Positions 57,901-64,000 of a DNA stretch of 64,000 nucleotides are shown one piece after another; the first letter of the stretch is position 1; each line of letters opens with the position of its first letter. Under the pieces are notes generated by a model. The model did no database searches and had not been told where the DNA came from. It saw only the letters and a program-made list of their open reading frames with translations. The position numbers and the translations under genes are program-made. Origin of the DNA: Microcoleus vaginatus HSN003 (GTDB lineage Bacteria; Cyanobacteriota; Cyanobacteriia; Cyanobacteriales; Microcoleaceae); assembly GCF_022701255.1 (NCBI RefSeq), contig NZ_CP031705.1:6572001-6636000 (forward strand). The letters run 5' to 3'.

Positions 57901-60521
57901 CGGAGAAATACGCCCAGAGACCAACCATCAAAAACGATATGATGCACGGTTAGAAGTAAGACGTGCTCTGTTTCGTCGAGACGCAGCAGTTTGGCGCGCA
58001 GCAGAGAGCTTTGCCCCAAGTCAAAGGCATCTCGCGCTTCTTCCGCAGACAGCCTTTGCACCTGGGCCTGGCGATCGTCTGGGGAGCGATCGGTCAAATC
58101 TATCAGCGGCATTTGGAAATCGCCTGCAGCAGCGACAACCTGTATCGGTTGCCCTTCCACAGCGGCAAACGCAGTTCTTAAAACCTCGTGTCGCTCGATA
58201 ATTTTCTCAATACTTTGCCTGAGTGCTTCTGCATTAAGTTGGCCAGTCACCCGAACCGCACCGCAGAGGTTGTAGAAGGGGTTTCCCGGTTCCAATTGGT
58301 CGAAGAACCACAAGCGTTCTTGGGCAAAAGACAGGGGAAGATGGCGTGAGCGAGAAACTGGCCCTATGACGGCTGCTTTGGTATTTCCTGTTAGTTGCTC
58401 TAGAATTTGCACTGCCAGTCGAGCAATGCTCCTATCCTCAAACAAATCAGCAACCGATACAGTAACGCCCAAGTCACTTTCAATTTGATTTTTTAACTCA
58501 AAAATTCTTAAAGAATCTAGTCCAAAGCTACTGAGTGGTCGATCGATAATATTATTATTTTGTGTTTTCCCACTGGCACTGAAGTGGATTGAAGATTCCT
58601 CTTCAGTCGCCTTTAGCAGACTTTGGCTATTAGCGGGGGAATTCATTCCCCGACGATTTACCTGCTGCCAAAGGTAAGCCTCAAGAAGCGACTGCCGTTC
58701 TTCTAACTCTGCTGTCAGCAGAATTTCTCGCGTGAGTTGATTGTCGATTTCCACCGAATCAGCTAACTCTAAAACGCTACTGGCGACCACTTCCAAATTG
58801 TCAGCTAGAAAGTCAGCATAGGCGGCGCGACGTTGAATTTTACCGCTGGTCGTTTTCGGAATGCTTCCGGGCTTAATCAGCACTACTCCATAAACTTGCA
58901 CTTCATATTCTTGAGCAATGCGGGATCGGATGGCGCTGATAATTTCCTCGGCATTATCCGGCGCTTTGCGAGATTGTAATTCTTGCACGATAACGAGCTG
59001 TTCTTCGCCTGCGACTTCCACCGAGAAGGCCGCGATCGCCCAGGGCCGCAAACTGGGATGGCTGCGCTCTGCTGTTCTTTCTATATCTTGGGGGTAAAGA
59101 TTGCGACCTCGGATGATAATCAAATCTTTGAGTCGCCCTGTAATAAACAGTTCTCGATCGCGTAAAAAGCCTAAATCTCCAGTTCGCAAAAATGGCCCTT
59201 CGCTGGTATCTGAAAGATATGCTTGAAAGGTTTTTTCTGTCTCTTCTGGGCGATTCCAATAGCCTCGCGCAACTGTTTCGCCAGCTACCCAAATTTCTCC
59301 GACTTCCTGCGGCTGGCATTGCGTCAGAGATTCGGGATTGACGATCGCAACTTTAGTGCCAAATTCAGGGAAACCGCAGCCGACTAAAATTCTCGCGCCC
59401 CCCTCACCTTCGACAACTTCTACAATGTGATTATTTTCCAGCGCCCCCGCGTCAACAGGTAAGAAAGTCGGTGTTGCGCCGCTGCGAACCGTGGCAATTT
59501 TTAGCGTGGTTTCTGCCATTCCGTAAGCAGGACAAAAGGCATCGGCGTGAAAACCGCAGGGCTCAAAAGCTTGGGTAAATCTCTCTAGGGTTTCTTTGTG
59601 GATGGGTTCTGCGCCGTTATAGGCCACGCGCCAACTACTCAAGTCGAGCATTTTTTGGCCATCGCCCAAAATTTTGCTGATTTTGCTAGCACACAAGTCG
59701 TAAGCAAAATTTGGCCCGCCGCTGTGGGTAGCTTTGTAGCGCGAAATCGCTTCCAACCAGCACATCGGGTTTTGAATAAACGCCGCTGGCGGCATGAAGT
59801 AAGAGGGAATTCCCAGATACAAAGGTTTGAGCAATCCGTCAATTAACCCCATGTCGTGAAAGGGGGGAAGCCACGTTACGGCAACGCTTTCGGAATCGTG
59901 CTCAAAGCCTCGGTGAATGTATTCGATGTTGTACAAAACGTTGGCGTGGCTCACCATTACGCCTTTGGGGGTGGAGGTTGAGCCGGAAGTGTACTGAAGA
60001 TAAGCCACTTCGTCGGGATGGATGGGTGGCTGCTGCCACTTTTCGCCGTCATCGGCAAGCGCCTCTGCTGTCAGCCAGCGCATCGCTTTTAGTTGCGGCG
60101 CTTGCTCGCATAGCTGCTCTAAATTTTCCAAGTGTCGCGCGGGAGCGATCGCAACTTTTGCTCCTGCGTCTTTGGCGATCGCACTAATTTTCGCTAAATT
60201 CCGTTTCAGCTTCGGCGGATAGAGGGGAACTGCGATCACTTTGGCGTACAAACATCCAAAAAAGGCGGCGAGATAGTCCAATCCGGGTGGGAAAAGCAGT
60301 AAGGCTCGTTCGCCAGTGAGTCCCAATGTCTGAAGTCGCACGGCGTGCGATCGGGCGATCGCGTCTAACTCTCGATAAGTCAAACTGGCGGTTTCAGTTT
60401 TTCCGTCTAACAGAAAAGTATATTTCTGCTCTGGTTGGTGTAATGCTCTGTTTTTTAGAAGTTCTACTAAATTGGTACAACTTTCGGTGAGTTGGTTTCC
60501 CTTAATGCTTGCGTCACCCAT
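51924..60521 (-). CDS. Starter NRPS: FAAL-ACP-C-A(Asn-like)-T-Cy-A(Cys-like)-T
   Basis: A 2865-residue loading protein, first in the operon. Residues 1-~590 are a fatty acyl-AMP ligase (YTSGSTSTPKG near 172; PLYPPK; GRLKDLIIIRGRNLYPQDIE). An ACP follows (FGLDSL, ~665). C (~715-1150; HHIVFDG near 860) acylates the first residue. A1 (~1170-1680) reads DATKIGEVGK, closest to asparagine codes. T1 is LGGHSL (~1725). The next domain (~1800-2230) starts FPLNEMQQAYWIGR and has DALCIDGWS (near 1930), the DxxxxDxxS motif of heterocyclisation domains. A2 (~2260-2740; YTSGSTG near 2397) reads roughly DMYNFGVLWK, closest to cysteine. T2 is LGGNSL (~2790). No oxidase follows, so the ring should stay a thiazoline (oxazoline if Ser/Thr). 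Confidence 0.94.
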   Translation of the reverse strand: MGDASIKGNQLTESCTNLVELLKNRALHQPEQKYTFLLDGKTETASLTYRELDAIARSHAVRLQTLGLTGERALLLFPPGLDYLAAFFGCLYAKVIAVPLYPPKLKRNLAKISAIAKDAGAKVAIAPARHLENLEQLCEQAPQLKAMRWLTAEALADDGEKWQQPPIHPDEVAYLQYTSGSTSTPKGVMVSHANVLYNIEYIHRGFEHDSESVAVTWLPPFHDMGLIDGLLKPLYLGIPSYFMPPAAFIQNPMCWLEAISRYKATHSGGPNFAYDLCASKISKILGDGQKMLDLSSWRVAYNGAEPIHKETLERFTQAFEPCGFHADAFCPAYGMAETTLKIATVRSGATPTFLPVDAGALENNHIVEVVEGEGGARILVGCGFPEFGTKVAIVNPESLTQCQPQEVGEIWVAGETVARGYWNRPEETEKTFQAYLSDTSEGPFLRTGDLGFLRDRELFITGRLKDLIIIRGRNLYPQDIERTAERSHPSLRPWAIAAFSVEVAGEEQLVIVQELQSRKAPDNAEEIISAIRSRIAQEYEVQVYGVVLIKPGSIPKTTSGKIQRRAAYADFLADNLEVVASSVLELADSVEIDNQLTREILLTAELEERQSLLEAYLWQQVNRRGMNSPANSQSLLKATEEESSIHFSASGKTQNNNIIDRPLSSFGLDSLRIFELKNQIESDLGVTVSVADLFEDRSIARLAVQILEQLTGNTKAAVIGPVSRSRHLPLSFAQERLWFFDQLEPGNPFYNLCGAVRVTGQLNAEALRQSIEKIIERHEVLRTAFAAVEGQPIQVVAAAGDFQMPLIDLTDRSPDDRQAQVQRLSAEEARDAFDLGQSSLLRAKLLRLDETEHVLLLTVHHIVFDGWSLGVFLRELAEFYQAFSSDRLPWLSPLPIQYADFAAWQRQQLQGEILETQLAYWKQQLSGSLPILNLPTDFPRPAVQTFQGARQTWELPKDLSLALAQLGQQEKATLFMTLLAAFKTLLYRYTGQTDILVGSPIANRNRSEVEALIGFFVNTLVLRSDLNGNPTFRELLRSVREVALGAYAHQDVPIEKLVEELQPERDLSYSPLFQVGFALQNGLTQTLELPGLTLNSHEIDTGTANFDLMLFLEETERGLIATWEYSTNLFQPSTIARMQGHFQILLEGIIANADTRISELPLLSDRDRHQLLVEWNNTQVDYPKDSTIHQLFEAQVDRTPDAIAVVFEDQKLTYRELNKRANQVAHYLQKLGIKPEVLVGICTERSLSMVVGILGILKAGGAYIPLAPDYPQERLAYMLADSQVSVLLTQHKILASLPKHQAQVICLDADWDLISQEVEDEPVSGVQARNLAYIIYTSGSTGKPKGTMILHLGVVNYLSWCTKAYAVADADGAPVNSSISFDATITSLFSPLLVGRKVVLLPENQELESLSNALHSQNNFSLVKIAPAQLEILGHLLPQKQVTTGTKAFIIGGEALSAKIVSFWQTRAPHTKLINEYGPTETVVGCCVYEVSAQTSLSGPIPIGRPIANTQLYILDRYLQPVPIGVGGELHIGGAGLARGYLNRSELTAEKFIQNPYSDEPGARLYKTGDRARYLPDGNIEFLGRIDHQVKIRGFRIELGEIEGQLNRHPCVRENAVVLREDAPGDKRLVAYIVAPSEPTIAASELRSFLKEKLPEYMLPSAFVLLEALPLTPNGKVDRKALRAPDVERSELNAAFAPRTPEEQLLAEIWSKVLGVKQIGIGDNFFELGGHSLLATQLIAKVREAFQVELPLRSLFQSPTVESLAETIAIAKAQQAIESRPIAQLPEIVPEPQNRYKPFPLNEMQQAYWIGRNSFFEMGNVAIHGYVEIEGDDIDLERFSLAWQRVVERHDMLRAIVHPDGQQQILETVPAYAIPVLDLRGQSPEAVNSQLEAIRESLSHQVLPLDRWPLFEIRASLIRDRRIRLHVSIDALCIDGWSYQILFGDLVTFYRNPNAAIAPLQLSFRDYVLATIALQDSSFFQQSLEYWKNRLATLPPAPELPLAKHPSSLTQPRFKRWSAQLEPETWKKLKARAARSALSPTGVLLAAYAEVLSLWSKSPRFTLNVPRFNRLVLHPQVNDIIGEFASFTLLEVDNSRRESFEVRAKRLTQQLWHDLEHQYVSGVRVLRELTQLLGKTSAAPMPVVFTTNPQNNPGQSDSSILGAIAEIGEVVYVVGQTPQVWIDNQYSEAGGTLFLNWDAVEELFPPGMIDDMFDAYCHLLQRLASSEEAWQGTAQLQQQSVANGIEAPIPDALLHELFAEKVASRSHEPAIITRDRTLTYEELYLRSNQVAHRLRKLGARPNHLVAVVMEKGWEQIVAVLGILASGAAYLPVDAALPKERLWYLLENGEVEIVLTQSQLNQRLEWPENVRRICLDTDELAAESSEALESVQEPEDLAYVIYTSGSTGLPKGVAIAHRGAVNAIAQTNQVFNVAECDRAIAVTALHHDMSVYDIFGILAAGGAIVIPDAAQRLDPAHWAQLMVKERVTIWNSVPPMMEMLLDYAAGRSEVLPECLRWAFLGGDWIPVTLPERLRAIVKECRVVSVGGPTETTLWNIWYPVETVDSSLNSIPYGSPIANTRYYILNERLEDCPVWVAGEMCCAGVGLTKGYWRNEEKTRASFLTHPVTGDRLYRTGDLGRYLPDGNIEFLGREDFRLKIRGFRIEAGEIEAALNEHPAVKASIVTAFGENHSQKRLVAYIVPQQNATPAVEELRQFLSEKLPDYMVPSAFLLLDALPLSANGKVNRKALPEPDAAIQQEKIFVAPRTPIEEMLARIWSEILGIDRVSVSDNFFELGGNSLLVTQLATKIRQNFQVELCLRDLLEVQILSGIAEKISEIKSQKATLQESAIAPVSRAAYRRKLSSLSE

Positions 60522-60966
60522 CGATTCTTTTTACCTATAAATCTTGTTTGCAGTACGCCAACCAGTTCCGCCAAATTCTTTCCACATAGACTTTCTGTGG
60601 ACAGTTTTCGGGCGTTACGAGTCTCCCATCAGCGTGTTTGAGTCTTCAATGCGGGTATTAGCGCTTGTTTTGAGTTTTTTTTGTCGATCGCGCTGTTGGG
60701 CAATGGCTCCGGGGCGATTTCAGTCCGAGCCAGCTTCGATATCAGCTTCAGGGGCTTTACGGCTATCGACTTTAAGCATAGTAGGCTAGATGATATTTAT
60801 TGTCAAGAGTCGTGTAGCAAATTTGTTGACTGCTATGGTTTCCTATATGACAATCTTTTCTAACTCTTGCCATAGCATTTTAGGCGATCGTTTGTCTAGC
60901 CCTTACCGCAACCATAATAGGCAAGTGGTGCATAACTAGCTAGAGGGGTCTGACCCCCTATATTAA

Positions 60967-60985
60967 AATGCAATTAGTTTTCATT
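60967..60985. promoter_or_regulatory. Candidate iron-responsive (Fur-like) operator
   Basis: AATGCAATTAGTTTTCATT is a 19-base imperfect palindrome with arms AATGxAA/TTxxCATT, matching the outer pattern of Fur boxes, placed 9 bases upstream of a TTGACA -35 element. Iron control is expected for siderophore genes, but the centre is not conserved and AT-rich DNA gives such matches by chance. Confidence 0.25.
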
Positions 60986-60994
60986 AGTTAAGTC

Positions 60995-61022
60995 TTGACA
61001 GATGTAACTGCTGTGTTATCTA
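60995..61022 (+). promoter_or_regulatory. Candidate promoter for the TonB-dependent receptor
   Basis: A consensus TTGACA and a TATCTA are separated by 16 bases, giving a leader of about 290 bases before the receptor start. Assigned by pattern only. Confidence 0.3.
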
Positions 61023-61320
61023 ATTAAGGCACTTTCTCATTAAGCGTTCAGCGACTACTTCCTTTAACCGAGGAAATTGCCCACCGTGGGCGATCGTCCA
61101 GATCGCCACCGGACTTAGGCGTTCGCCCTCACGCGCTTCCTGCCAGACAAAGGCTGCTAGCGACGGGAGAATCGGATCGAACTGCGCCCGACAACTAGGT
61201 CGGATCTTCCGCAGGTCAGTTTCACGAGGCGCAGAAGAGCAGCAACGCTGCCACAAATCATGTTGTGCAAACAACGCAAACCACATATCCGAAGTTCTAT
61301 CAATTGTTGATTCAAGAGTA

Positions 61321-64000
61321 ATGAACAGATCGCAGAAATTACTAAGTAGCCTTGGGCTGGCAGGAGTCGTGTCGGCGGTAGTCGCTCAGTCGGCGTGCGC
61401 TTCCAACATCGCGCAGGTGACGGGCGTTCGCCTCAACCCCACATCAGAAGGCATTGAAATTATCCTAGACACTGAAGATGGAAGACCCCTGCAAGTCTTC
61501 ACCACCACCTTTGGCGAAACTTTACAAATTGATGCCATCACCGCTCAACTGCGACTACCGGGGGGAAATGAGTTTCGTCAAGACAAACCGGCTGCCGGAA
61601 TTGCTTCTGTCACCGTTACTCCTTTAGATAACAACAGCATCCGAATCAGAGTCATTGGCGAGAGGGGCCAACCAGTGGCACGGGTGATTCCTAACGCTGC
61701 GGGTCTGATTCTCAGCTTAAAACCCACCTCGCAGATGACTGCTCGCCCCCCTGCACCGGCTCCTACAACACAGCCACCAGGGACACCCGGACAACCCTTG
61801 CCACCGACCGGGCAGCAGGTAGAGATACCCACAGAACCCTTGCCGCCGACCGCGCAGCCACCAGGGACGCCCGGAGAACCCTTACCGCCGACCGCGCAGC
61901 CTCCAGGGACGCCCGGAGAACCCTTACCGCCGACCGCGCAGCCTCCAGGAACGCCCGGAGAACCCTTACCGCCTACAGCGCAGCCACCAGGAACGCCCGG
62001 AGAACCCTTACCGCCTACAGCGCAGCCACCAGGAACGCCGACACAGCCACCCGGAACGCCACAGGTGGGGAGAGACCCAATTGAAATCGTCGTCACTGCA
62101 ACACGAACCGCAGAAAGAGTGACAAACGTGCCGCGCTCTATAACGGTGGTAGACTCAGAAGAACTTCAGCAGCAAATAGGGCCATCCAGAAATATCGGGG
62201 AAGCTCTGGCAAATCAGGTTCCCGGTTTCGCGCCACCGACTCAAACTACGAGCACTTATGGACAAACTTTGCGAGGTCGCAACGTTTCCGTTCTGATTGA
62301 CGGCGTGCCACAAACGACCAATCTTCAATCTTTTGTCAGGGATTTTAGAAACATCGATCCCAGTGCGATCGAACGCATTGAAGTAGTGCGGGGGTCTACC
62401 GCAATCTACGGCGCTCAGGCTACAGGTGGCGTGGTTAATATTATTACTCGTCGGCCAACTGAGGAAAGGCTAAGTGCTGTTACTGAAGTGGGCGTCAATA
62501 GCGCTTTAACAAACACACAAGATGCTCTAGGCTTTAACGCTCAGCAGACGATTTCTGGCCGAAGTGGCAATTTCGATATGACCGGCACTGTCTCGCTCGC
62601 CAGAAGTGGAGCTTTTTACGATGCCCAAGGCGATCGCATTCCCTTTTTTGAACTCGGCGGAGATAGCAGCACCCTCTTCAACGTGATGGGCAAAGTCGGG
62701 GTAGATTTGGACACCCAACAGCGGCTGCAACTAACTGTCAATCACTATCGGGAAACTCAAGATCCCAATGTAATTCCCGACTTGAGTGTTGACGAACAGG
62801 AAGGACGGCAAAAAGCCCGCGCCATCCGAACCGGAAATTTGGATATCGCCGGGGAAATACCGGGAAATAGGAATACACAGCTCAACCTAAGTTACACAAA
62901 CCAAAACCTTTTTGGCAGCAGCCTTCAAAGTCAAATTTACTATCGAACGCATTCCAATGTAGGTGTTCCTTCAGATTACCGCACGTCCGATTTCTTTGGG
63001 CCGTTTGTCGGTGTTACTCGTTCGCGCACCAACACCGAACAAATAGGAGGAAGGCTTGCGATCAACACTCCTTTATCGCGTGCCGAAAATCTTCGATTAA
63101 CTTGGGGATCTGACTATGTTACTGAAGATAGCAGACAGCGTTTCGACCTGTACGACCCGGAGAGATTTGACGCAAGTGGCGGCCGGGTTTACCGGAAAAT
63201 CTCCGAGCGTCCTTTCGTCCCTCCTTACACTTTCAACAGCCTTGGCTTTTTCGGTCAAATGGAATGGAATATTGACGATATCGTCATTCTAAGTGGTGGG
63301 ATACGTCACGAACGCCTCGGGTTAAACGTCAATGATTATACCACTTTTAATGAGCGCCAGATCGAAGGAGGCGATCGCAAATTTAACGCCACCCTATTTA
63401 ATACAGGGGCTGTCTATAAAATTACTGACAACTTCAACATATTTGGCAACTTTTCTCAAGGTTTCTCAGTTCCAGATTTCGGCCGCATCCTCCGCCAACC
63501 CCCCGACGATTTTGTCGGAATTGAATCTTCGTTAGAAGTAACTCAACCGCAAAAAGTCAACAGCTACGAAATTGGCATTCGAGGAGGGTGGCAATCCGTG
63601 CAAATGTCGCTTGCCGCTTTTTACAATACCTCCGATCTAGGAGTCCGTTTTACACCAGTTGGCAACACAGGCCGCCTGGAACTACAGCGCTCCCCAGAAC
63701 GCATTTATGGCTTAGAAGGAACTGTGGATTGGCAACCTGGACAAGCATGGTCGCTCGGCGGGACTGCTACTTATATTCAAGGCGAATATGAGGACGAAAA
63801 CAGTTACCTCGCCCTCGATAGCAGCCGAATTCCACCACTCAAGCTAACAGCTTATGTTCAAAACGAAACTTTGCCGGGATGGAACAATCGGTTACAGTTA
63901 TTATATTCTGGAAATCGCGATCAAGCTTTCAAAGACGGCTCGGATGGCGGCCCGATTAGCAGCTATCTCACACTAGATTACGTCAGCGCGGTTAAAATTG
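61321..64000 (+). CDS. TonB-dependent siderophore receptor with AMIN domain, 3' end outside window
   Basis: The frame is open for 893 codons from ATG 61321 to the window end. Residues 1-~27 are a signal peptide (LLSSLGLAGVVSAVVA). An AMIN domain follows (about 32-135, VTGVRLNPTSEGIEIILDT), which binds cell-wall polymers and occurs in many cyanobacterial outer-membrane receptors. Residues ~150-245 are a Pro-rich tandem repeat. IEIVVTATRT (near 256) is a TonB box. The plug (~265-375) has VPRSITVVDSEEL, LRGRNVSVLIDGVP and IERIEVVRGSTAIYGAQATGGVVNIITRR. The rest is beta-barrel, incomplete here. It is divergent to the NRPS operon and very likely imports its ferric product. The GAGTA upstream is only a weak ribosome-binding site. 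Confidence 0.94.
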   Translation, partial: MNRSQKLLSSLGLAGVVSAVVAQSACASNIAQVTGVRLNPTSEGIEIILDTEDGRPLQVFTTTFGETLQIDAITAQLRLPGGNEFRQDKPAAGIASVTVTPLDNNSIRIRVIGERGQPVARVIPNAAGLILSLKPTSQMTARPPAPAPTTQPPGTPGQPLPPTGQQVEIPTEPLPPTAQPPGTPGEPLPPTAQPPGTPGEPLPPTAQPPGTPGEPLPPTAQPPGTPGEPLPPTAQPPGTPTQPPGTPQVGRDPIEIVVTATRTAERVTNVPRSITVVDSEELQQQIGPSRNIGEALANQVPGFAPPTQTTSTYGQTLRGRNVSVLIDGVPQTTNLQSFVRDFRNIDPSAIERIEVVRGSTAIYGAQATGGVVNIITRRPTEERLSAVTEVGVNSALTNTQDALGFNAQQTISGRSGNFDMTGTVSLARSGAFYDAQGDRIPFFELGGDSSTLFNVMGKVGVDLDTQQRLQLTVNHYRETQDPNVIPDLSVDEQEGRQKARAIRTGNLDIAGEIPGNRNTQLNLSYTNQNLFGSSLQSQIYYRTHSNVGVPSDYRTSDFFGPFVGVTRSRTNTEQIGGRLAINTPLSRAENLRLTWGSDYVTEDSRQRFDLYDPERFDASGGRVYRKISERPFVPPYTFNSLGFFGQMEWNIDDIVILSGGIRHERLGLNVNDYTTFNERQIEGGDRKFNATLFNTGAVYKITDNFNIFGNFSQGFSVPDFGRILRQPPDDFVGIESSLEVTQPQKVNSYEIGIRGGWQSVQMSLAAFYNTSDLGVRFTPVGNTGRLELQRSPERIYGLEGTVDWQPGQAWSLGGTATYIQGEYEDENSYLALDSSRIPPLKLTAYVQNETLPGWNNRLQLLYSGNRDQAFKDGSDGGPISSYLTLDYVSAVKI
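61771..62022 (+). repeat. Six 42-bp tandem repeats coding a Pro-rich spacer
   Basis: Six units of 42 bp (starts 61771, 61813, 61855, 61897, 61939, 61981) encode 14-residue blocks of the type QPPGTPGEPLPPTA, followed by a partial seventh. The second unit is divergent (QQVEIPTEPLPPTA), while units 3-6 are nearly identical at the DNA level, differing in a few third positions, so expansion is recent. The spacer links the AMIN domain to the TonB box and plug, and would reach through the periplasm. Confidence 0.92.

Larger units (their letters stand above)
60522..61320. promoter_or_regulatory. Divergent control region of the NRPS operon and the receptor
   Basis: This ~800-bp gap separates the two divergent transcripts and should hold both promoters. 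A partly palindromic AATGCAATTAGTTTTCATT (60967-60985) and GATGATATTTATTGTC (60789-60804) have loose similarity to Fur-type iron boxes. TTGACA (60995-61000) and TATCTA (61017-61022), 16 bases apart, form a plausible promoter reading toward the receptor. A minus-strand 88-codon frame (61020-61286) has no start signal or family I recognise; it may be a gene remnant. Confidence 0.4.

Noticed and set aside
61578..62096. Minus-strand 172-codon Gly/Val-rich frame
   Set aside because: It is the antisense reading of the Pro-rich 42-bp repeats in the receptor gene; its regular composition comes only from the repeat.

Overview
The window comes from a cyanobacterium, most likely a filamentous member of the Microcoleus/Oscillatoria/Tychonema group. 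The genus is inference; the phylum is certain from a beta-carboxysome operon, a CO2-uptake NDH-1 module, dense HIP1 octamers (GCGATCGC) and many short tandem heptamer repeats between genes.

Left part (1-10 kb): the end of a conserved hydrophobic protein, an MscS-type channel overlapping a DUF2254 membrane protein, a ZIP-like membrane protein, a decayed ZIP-family transporter carrying a frameshift and a nonsense codon, a Ser/Thr kinase fused through one membrane segment to a periplasmic ligand-binding domain, and a PHP-domain phosphoesterase.

Inorganic-carbon region (10-23 kb): on the minus strand, ndhF, ndhD and a CO2-hydration (Cup/Chp) gene form the specialised NDH-1 CO2-uptake module, with a Uma2 endonuclease-like gene on the opposite strand between ndhF and ndhD. 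Facing away is the carboxysome operon ccmK2-ccmK1-ccmL-ccmM-ccmN followed by a tandem-BMC ccmO, then a TPR protein. The ccm spacers hold hairpins and heptamer repeats.

Right part (23-64 kb): a minus-strand, nearly contiguous NRPS cluster of about 37 kb, with a divergent TonB-dependent receptor that runs off the window end. Read in transcription order, the assembly line is: FAAL-ACP-C-A(Asn-like)-T-Cy-A(Cys-like)-T; C-A(Thr)-MT-T-E; DCL-A(beta-Ala)-T; a PLP decarboxylase resembling PanP-type aspartate 1-decarboxylases; a free-standing C domain; a free-standing SyrP-like TauD hydroxylase; a degenerate C-like 'interface' domain-A(Asp)-T; C-A(Gly)-T-C-TauD; interface-A(Asp)-T-thioester reductase; and a class III aminotransferase. 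Specificity codes were read by eye: Thr, beta-Ala and Gly match the codes I know from memory, and Asp is a close match. The predicted product is a fatty-acyl heptapeptide, acyl-Asn?-thiazoline?-N-Me-D-Thr-betaAla-betaOHAsp-Gly-betaOHAsp, released as an aldehyde and probably converted to an amine. Two beta-hydroxyaspartates plus the receptor point to a lipopeptide siderophore related to the cyanochelins. The most notable features are self-supply of beta-alanine inside the cluster, the same hydroxylation unit in split and fused form, and the reductive-amination ending.
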